From Bombardia bombarda (Eukaryota; Ascomycota; Sordariomycetes; Sordariales; Lasiosphaeriaceae): a DNA stretch of 64,000 nucleotides. Shown piece by piece: positions 59,196 through 64,000 of the stretch (positions are counted from its first letter, which is position 1; every line of letters starts with the position of its first letter). Below the pieces are notes generated by a model that was not told the origin of the DNA, ran no database searches, and saw only the letters and a list, made by a program, of their open reading frames with translations. The stretch spans positions 930,001 through 994,000 of the forward strand of contig JAULSR010000005.1 in NCBI GenBank assembly GCA_030512295.1, given 5' to 3'. A program made the position numbers and the translations under genes.

Positions 59196-60883
59196 TTGAA
59201 AGGCCCCCGCCTTAATTGCCCAGAGAACCGTAATGCAATATTTTGTTTGCAATGGTGTGGTGCAGAAAGGGCAAGCAAGTGAGAAAGCTAATGAGCTAGA
59301 GCTGTGAGAGCGCTGTACCAGCAGCGGGGCAAAGACTCTGTAGATGGCACTACAACGGCCGTGGGCCCATACGCCCCTTCCCTGAAGCTCGTTAATCACA
59401 GGTGCTCAACATCCAGTGGATGTGTGGCCGTTGATACTGTCGATGTTGTTGCCGGGCCTGTCGCAAAATGTTGGTTGACCATTCACGTCAGGTGAGACGC
59501 GATTGTGGTTTTGAAGACGCGCTCCCTGGCCTGTGACAGTTGTTGAAGATGGCCATTGATGGTGCACGGACTAGGTGAATCTCGTATCCAATAGGAGACT
59601 ATCCCACTTCTATAGCTCCACAGCGGGATTAGTCGGTACTGGATTTAACGATTCGTTACGGCAGCTAAGGTATGTGTTTAACGGGACATACTATGCCATT
59701 TTGGTGCCAGGCGCCGTCGACAAATTGTTGTTGATCGACACAGGTTATAATTGACAGGTGTAGGCTTTTCCGAGGGCAAACATCGAATTCTATCCATAGG
59801 TGTCTCTTTTTTTCGGTTTATCAATCAACTACCTATGCTCTCAGCACCAACTGTAATAAACCTTGTTTGAGGTCAGACGCTGGGTAAGTACGTTAATACG
59901 GGATAGTAAGATAGGTGCGGAGTATTTGTATGAACCGATGATATTCAAACCTACGAATAAGTTCCGCAAACGCTAACTACGTCTGCGGCGCTGGATCAAA
60001 ATGGTGGCCCGTCTTGGGCTCACAGAAACTGGTTCTTTTGGGGCAGTCTTCAACGTCATTGTCCTCTCCGGACTAGGTTGGAATGCTGAGATGGCCTTTC
60101 GCCGCAAACAAAGAAAGCCGCAGGAAGCAACCACCTAGCGTCTAAAACTGTCTCGCACCAAGTATTGCCGAACCAAGGAGAAATGGGCAGATGCACTGAT
60201 TGTCCTATATGGCGCATCAAACGGAATCTCTTAAAATCTTAGTAACTGACAGCCTCTTCCACTTTAAATGGCAGTCAATTACCTGGAGACATTGTGAGTT
60301 GCAACACAACTGCAAGTCTATCCCAGCTCGATAATCGCGAACACACGTGTTGGGGTCTGTACATAGTGTCATGGCACTGTGAATATCTGAACTCACACAT
60401 GACGCACAGGAGATGAAGCCAATGAGAAAGAGCTGAAGCAGGCACAGCGCGACCTAAATGATCCACTCACCCCGAGGCAGCTGACCTGGCCCGCTAACCA
60501 GCCCACCAGGGCCCACCAACTTCGTTAGCGGATGTGCAGTCCCCAGGGCCCAGAACCCAGAAGCGGGAACGTAGCACACCGACGTCATCTTGTCGGGTCT
60601 GGTTGTTAAACGACGGTCGCATATAAACGCGGGCCTAATCCTTCTGCCTGACTGCCCCAAGATTCTCAGCTCCTCCATCCCATCTCCATTACGAATACCT
60701 CGATCCCTCGACCCCTTTTTTTTTTTTGTTTCCGTGACACCCAATCCGACGAACCCAACCTGCTCAATCATCCTGAACGCCACCACCCACTACTTTTGAC
60801 ACCCCATTGTCGCAATCGTTGGGCCCATCACCCAACAACACACCACCACACCCCACCACAATACACCACACACAACAGTCGCG
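59196..60883. other. Divergent spacer between KMT6 and PIL1
   Basis: No gene was recognised. The left part has AT-rich sequence; near PIL1 there are pyrimidine tracts (a T-run at 60718-60727) and CACCAC-rich leader sequence, typical of a highly expressed fungal gene. Confidence 0.5.
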
Positions 60884-62223
60884 ATGCATCGGACCTACTC
60901 TATGCGCGCCACGAGGGCGCCAACTGCCTCTCAAATCCAGGTGCGCTTTGAAGTCTGCGCGAAACCACAATAGCCCTGAGGCCTTACTGACTTTTTTTTT
61001 TTTGGACACCCAACAGAATCCTCCCCCACCCATCTCCAGCACCAAGTCTGGCCGTTTCTTTACCAGAGGCGGGATTGGTGAGCTGACGCCCCAACTACTC
61101 TATCATATCGTAATCCGTCTAATAGAGAGATTAGGGCATGCTCTCCGACGCAATGCTGCGGGCGCCTTCGGGCCTGACCTGGCCAAGAAGTTGTCACAGC
61201 TCGTGAAGATGGAGAAGAACGTCATGCGCAGCCTAGAGACCGTCGCAAAGGAGAGAATGGAAGTTGCTGTATGTTCAATGTTCACAACCAGCATCCAGCT
61301 GCATCACGATCGACTAATGAAACTTTGCAGCAACAACTCTCCGTCTGGGGCGAGGCTTGCGACGAGGATGTGTCAGATGTCACAGACAAGCTGGGCGTGC
61401 TTCTCTACGAAATCGGCGAACTCGAGGACCAATATGTCGATCGCTACGACCAGTACCGCGTCACCATGAAGAGTATTAGGAATATAGAGGCTTCCGTGCA
61501 ACCTAGCAGAGACAGTAAGCCAAGCCGCATCCTCGCCGTGTTTCTATGTCCGCGGTTGCGAGACTAACATCCGACACAGGAAAGCAAAAGATCACCGACC
61601 TAATCGCCCAGCTCAAGTACAAGGAGCCCAACTCGCCCCGGATCGTCGTCCTCGAGCAGGAGCTCGTCCGCGCCGAGGCCGAATCGCTCGTTGCCGAGGC
61701 TCAGCTCTCCAACATCACGCGCGAGAAGGTCAAGGCGGCCTACACATACCAGTTCGACGCGCTCCGCGAGCACTGCGAGAAGGTGGCCATCATCGCCGGC
61801 TACGGAAAACACCTCCTGGAGCTCATCGACGACACCCCGGTCACCCCCGGCGAGACTCGCGCCGCGTACGACGGCTACGAGGCCAGCAAGGCCATCATCC
61901 AAGACTGCGAGGATTCGCTCACAAACTGGGTGACGCAGAACGCCGCCGTGTCGGCTAAGCTGTCCACGCGCGCCCGGACGCTCTCGACGCGCCGCCGGAA
62001 CAACATCAAGGCGCGCTCCGAGGGTCTTGATTTGTCTGGCCAGGATGCCCCGATCCATGACGGCGGCTCGTGGGTCCAGCCCAGACACCAGCGGGAGGAG
62101 TATGACGATGAGGATGAGGAGGACGAGGAGGAGCATGACGCGCCGAGCCATTCGCTCCTGGATAGTGAGACTGGGCTGAACGGTGAGAACCGCGGTCGCA
62201 ATCAGGAGCCGGTCGTTGCCTAG
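60884..62223 (+). CDS. PIL1: Eisosome core protein Pil1/Lsp1
   Basis: Exons 60884..60940, 61017..61077, 61135..61268, 61331..61514 and 61580..62223 encode 359 residues, all junctions in frame. The N-terminus MHRTYSMRATRAPTASQIQ and the following NPPPP..SGRFF segment are the lipid-binding, phosphorylated leader of Pil1 proteins. The BAR domain follows (AGAFGPDLAKKLSQLVKMEKN; QQLSVWGEACDEDVSDVTDK; DRYDQYRVTMKSIRNIEAS; AGYGKHLLELIDDTPVTPGE). The C-terminus is acidic (EEYDDEDEEDEEE). Pil1 assembles into half-cylinders under the plasma membrane and organises eisosomes (MCC domains). The small first exon and early introns are typical of filamentous-fungal PIL1. No disruption seen. Confidence 0.97.
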
Positions 62224-62791
62224 GGTTCGACTGATCGTCGCTCTGAGGGCTTTTTACTGGGTTGATGATGAGGGGTTAGTTTGTGTTTGGAGGCTTCTTT
62301 CTTACCTCTGAAAAGGTTGCGAGCCGCGGTTGTAGCATGCGGTCAGCGTCTTGGTGACGAGGCTTGTTGTATGCAGCCGGGAAGGATGGTGCCGCAGGCT
62401 AATAATGCGTAAGTGGTAATAAAACGGTTCGGAAGGAAGAACGGACAAAGCGCGCTTAATGCCTTTTTTGATATTTTATACAGCATGCCTTCATGTATGT
62501 ATTATTGTTTGTTGCTGTCCAGCCCCCTCTTGATGAGTAAGCACGATGATGAGAAAGAAAATGGGACGTCTGTTTGATATGTCCAACTGTCCGTTATTCT
62601 TTTGAGCAGCCCAGTCCCGATGGACTGTCTGCGTGCATGTTCCTTGATTAACTGACAAGGCTGTTTTCCCATACGTTTTGAGGGTTTGATAGTATGATTG
62701 ATAGAGACCCTTTGTCCAAGCTTTTCAACTGACGAGATGCTATGAAATGGGCAATGCGTGTTCATTTCTCCGTGCATGTACTAAGTCCATT
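62224..62791. other. Convergent 3' flanks of PIL1 and NAA38
   Basis: No gene was recognised; mixed sequence with AT-rich patches suited to transcript ends. Confidence 0.5.
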
Positions 62792-63534
62792 CTAAAGGGG
62801 ACTTTCAGCACGTTCAACAGCCGCGGAGTTCTTCATCTGACTGGCAAACTCCTCGACCTCGATCTTGACAATGTGCCTACCCGGCACGACGACCAGGCCG
62901 AGATAGCGCGACGTCATGTCCATCTTGAGGGTGGCGGCGGTGGCGCCGGGTTCTGGTGCTGGCGCTGGCGTTGGTGTGGTGGACTCGCCCACCGCTGCTG
63001 CCGCCGCCGCCTCAGCGGTTTGTTTCTGGAGCGACTGCAGGGATGGGCGGCGGTACTCGTAGGTGTTCTGGATGACTATGTTGCTTTCCTAGAGAGGGAG
63101 AGTGAGGGGAGAACGAAGGGAGGTTGGTTGATACGCGTTGGTATCGGTTTGTTCATTTTGTTCATGGGGTACGTAAAAGGGGGGTGGGGGGTATGTAGGG
63201 TAAGGGAGGTGATGGGGGGGCATTTGATGAGGGACATTGCTCGCTGAAGAGGCCGGAGAAACGAAATAATGATACGGCGTTAAAAGGAGAAATGCGGTGA
63301 CAGATACGCTGGTTGATAGGAAGGCGAGCGAGGGAGGTATGTGTCTGTGTGCTTGACTTGACTCGAACGGATGGGCGGACGGTACAGCTAACTTACCGGA
63401 TCAGTACATTTGAGGGAGCCCCAGAACATGCGCCCGTCCGTCGTCGTCACGCGTAGGTTCTTGTTGAGAAGCGAGCGCAGAAAGTCAGCCGCTTCTGCCT
63501 CGGACTGCAAAACATTACTATCGTTGTCGGCCAT
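62792..63534 (-). CDS. NAA38: NatC auxiliary subunit, Naa38/Mak31-like LSM protein
   Basis: Exons 63534..63397 and 63088..62792 (phase 0 intron GTAAGT..CTAG) encode 144 residues. The LSM/Sm fold is clear. Sm1 has FLRSLLNKNLRVTTTDGRMFWGSLKCTDPESNIVIQNTYEY, split by the intron after Pro, and Sm2 is SRYLGLVVVPGRHIVKIEVEE; between them is an Ala/Pro/Thr-rich insertion of about 35 residues. This pattern fits Naa38 (LSMD1, yeast Mak31), the small auxiliary subunit of N-terminal acetyltransferase C, rather than spliceosomal Lsm proteins, which lack the insertion and have shorter termini. NatC acetylates ML/MI/MF/MW N-termini co-translationally. Confidence in the family is good; direct membership in NatC is inferred. 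Confidence 0.85.
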
Positions 63535-63803
63535 GGTGTTGATATTATGTATTATGTGCTCCTATCCTCTCTCTTATTGTTGTCGGGCCTCAAATGGCCC
63601 CTTAGACCTGCGGGTATCGGGTGTATTTTGGAGGAATCGTAATCGTCTACTATCCTTGATTTCAGCGGTGTCGTTGTATTGTCTAAAGCAGAACGTCTCA
63701 AAGTCGTGAACGACAGCAATTATAGGCAAGATCCAACCACCAGGGACAGTTGATAGATGAGAAGCTACGTGAATAAACGGCAGCATATGCAGTTATCGGT
63801 GCT

Positions 63804-63989
63804 CTAAAAGGTGGGATGGTGGGTAGGCCAATCGATAAGCCTTTCTACCTGCCAGGTTAAGGTGTACTTGGGTACATGTACATGCTCCCTGGCCCCTGCA
63901 GCGATAGGCAGCAGCAGGGGAGCTACGGTACAGTCATCGGCGTGAACTTGGAACTCGTCGTTGCTGAAAGCTTGAACAGTCTTGGTCAT
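63804..63989 (-). CDS. Short ORF at the right edge, doubtful
   Basis: An ATG at 63989 opens 61 codons (MTKTVQAFSNDEFQVHADD) ending at 63804. It may be a first exon or a chance frame. No family was recognised and the window ends 11 bases upstream. Confidence 0.15.
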   Translation of the reverse strand: MTKTVQAFSNDEFQVHADDCTVAPLLLPIAAGAREHVHVPKYTLTWQVERLIDWPTHHPTF

Positions 63990-64000
63990 GTCCCGAACAT

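Overview
This window comes from the nuclear genome of a filamentous ascomycete (Pezizomycotina, most likely Sordariomycetes). The evidence is the short introns (mostly 45-130 nt) with GT..AG ends and CTAAC/CTGAC-like branch sites, and fungal-specific families such as the eisosome protein Pil1, Msb1/Mug8, SUR7/PalI, PPZ phosphatase, the UstYa family (DUF3328) and a rhodopsin-like SAT4/PTH11-type membrane protein. Coding sequence is GC-rich and intergenic spacers are long. No operons, CRISPR arrays or intact transposons were seen. Exon boundaries were worked out by hand from frame, splice signals and family resemblance; no database search was run.

Layout. 0-18 kb is a core block: an Mtm1/SLC25A39-type mitochondrial carrier (+), an Msb1/Mug8 morphogenesis protein (-), a 5-kb gene-free spacer, uracil-DNA glycosylase (-), and a Ted1/Cdc1-type GPI-glycan phosphoesterase (-). 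18-27 kb is an accessory block that looks like it is decaying: a rhodopsin-like membrane protein with an in-frame TAG, a tiny signal-peptide ORF, a UstYa-like gene with a frameshift and an in-frame TAG, a proline iminopeptidase with a frameshift before its catalytic His, and an unrecognised charged protein with an apparent frameshift. 28-31.4 kb is an intact intracellular GH3 beta-glucosidase. 31.4-36.8 kb is a long spacer with one weak orphan gene. 36.8-46.3 kb holds an RGG-rich, probably mitochondrial protein, the mitochondrial ribosome recycling factor, a tRNA-Val(UAC), a WDR6/Rtt10-like WD40 protein with an apparent 1-nt frameshift, a weak orphan gene and a SUR7/PalI-family protein with an internal 3 x 18-residue repeat. 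A 5.7-kb spacer follows, then the PPZ phosphatase (+), the H3K27 methyltransferase KMT6/E(z) (-), the eisosome core protein Pil1 (+) and the NatC auxiliary subunit Naa38 (-).

Functional threads. Several genes serve mitochondria (Mtm1, RRF, the RGG-rich protein), cell-surface and membrane organisation (Msb1, Ted1, SUR7, Pil1, PPZ) or genome and chromatin maintenance (UNG, KMT6). The most interesting stretch is 18-26 kb. An UstYa-family oxidase-like gene, a mini-ORF with a secretion signal and a peptidase lie together, and most carry disabling lesions. One reading is the relic of a ribosomally made peptide (dikaritin-like) or other secondary-metabolite locus; this is inference. Caution: the WDR6 homologue also carries an apparent 1-nt homopolymer frameshift, so some homopolymer indels could be assembly errors. 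The two TAG codons and the 2-nt indel are not of that type.
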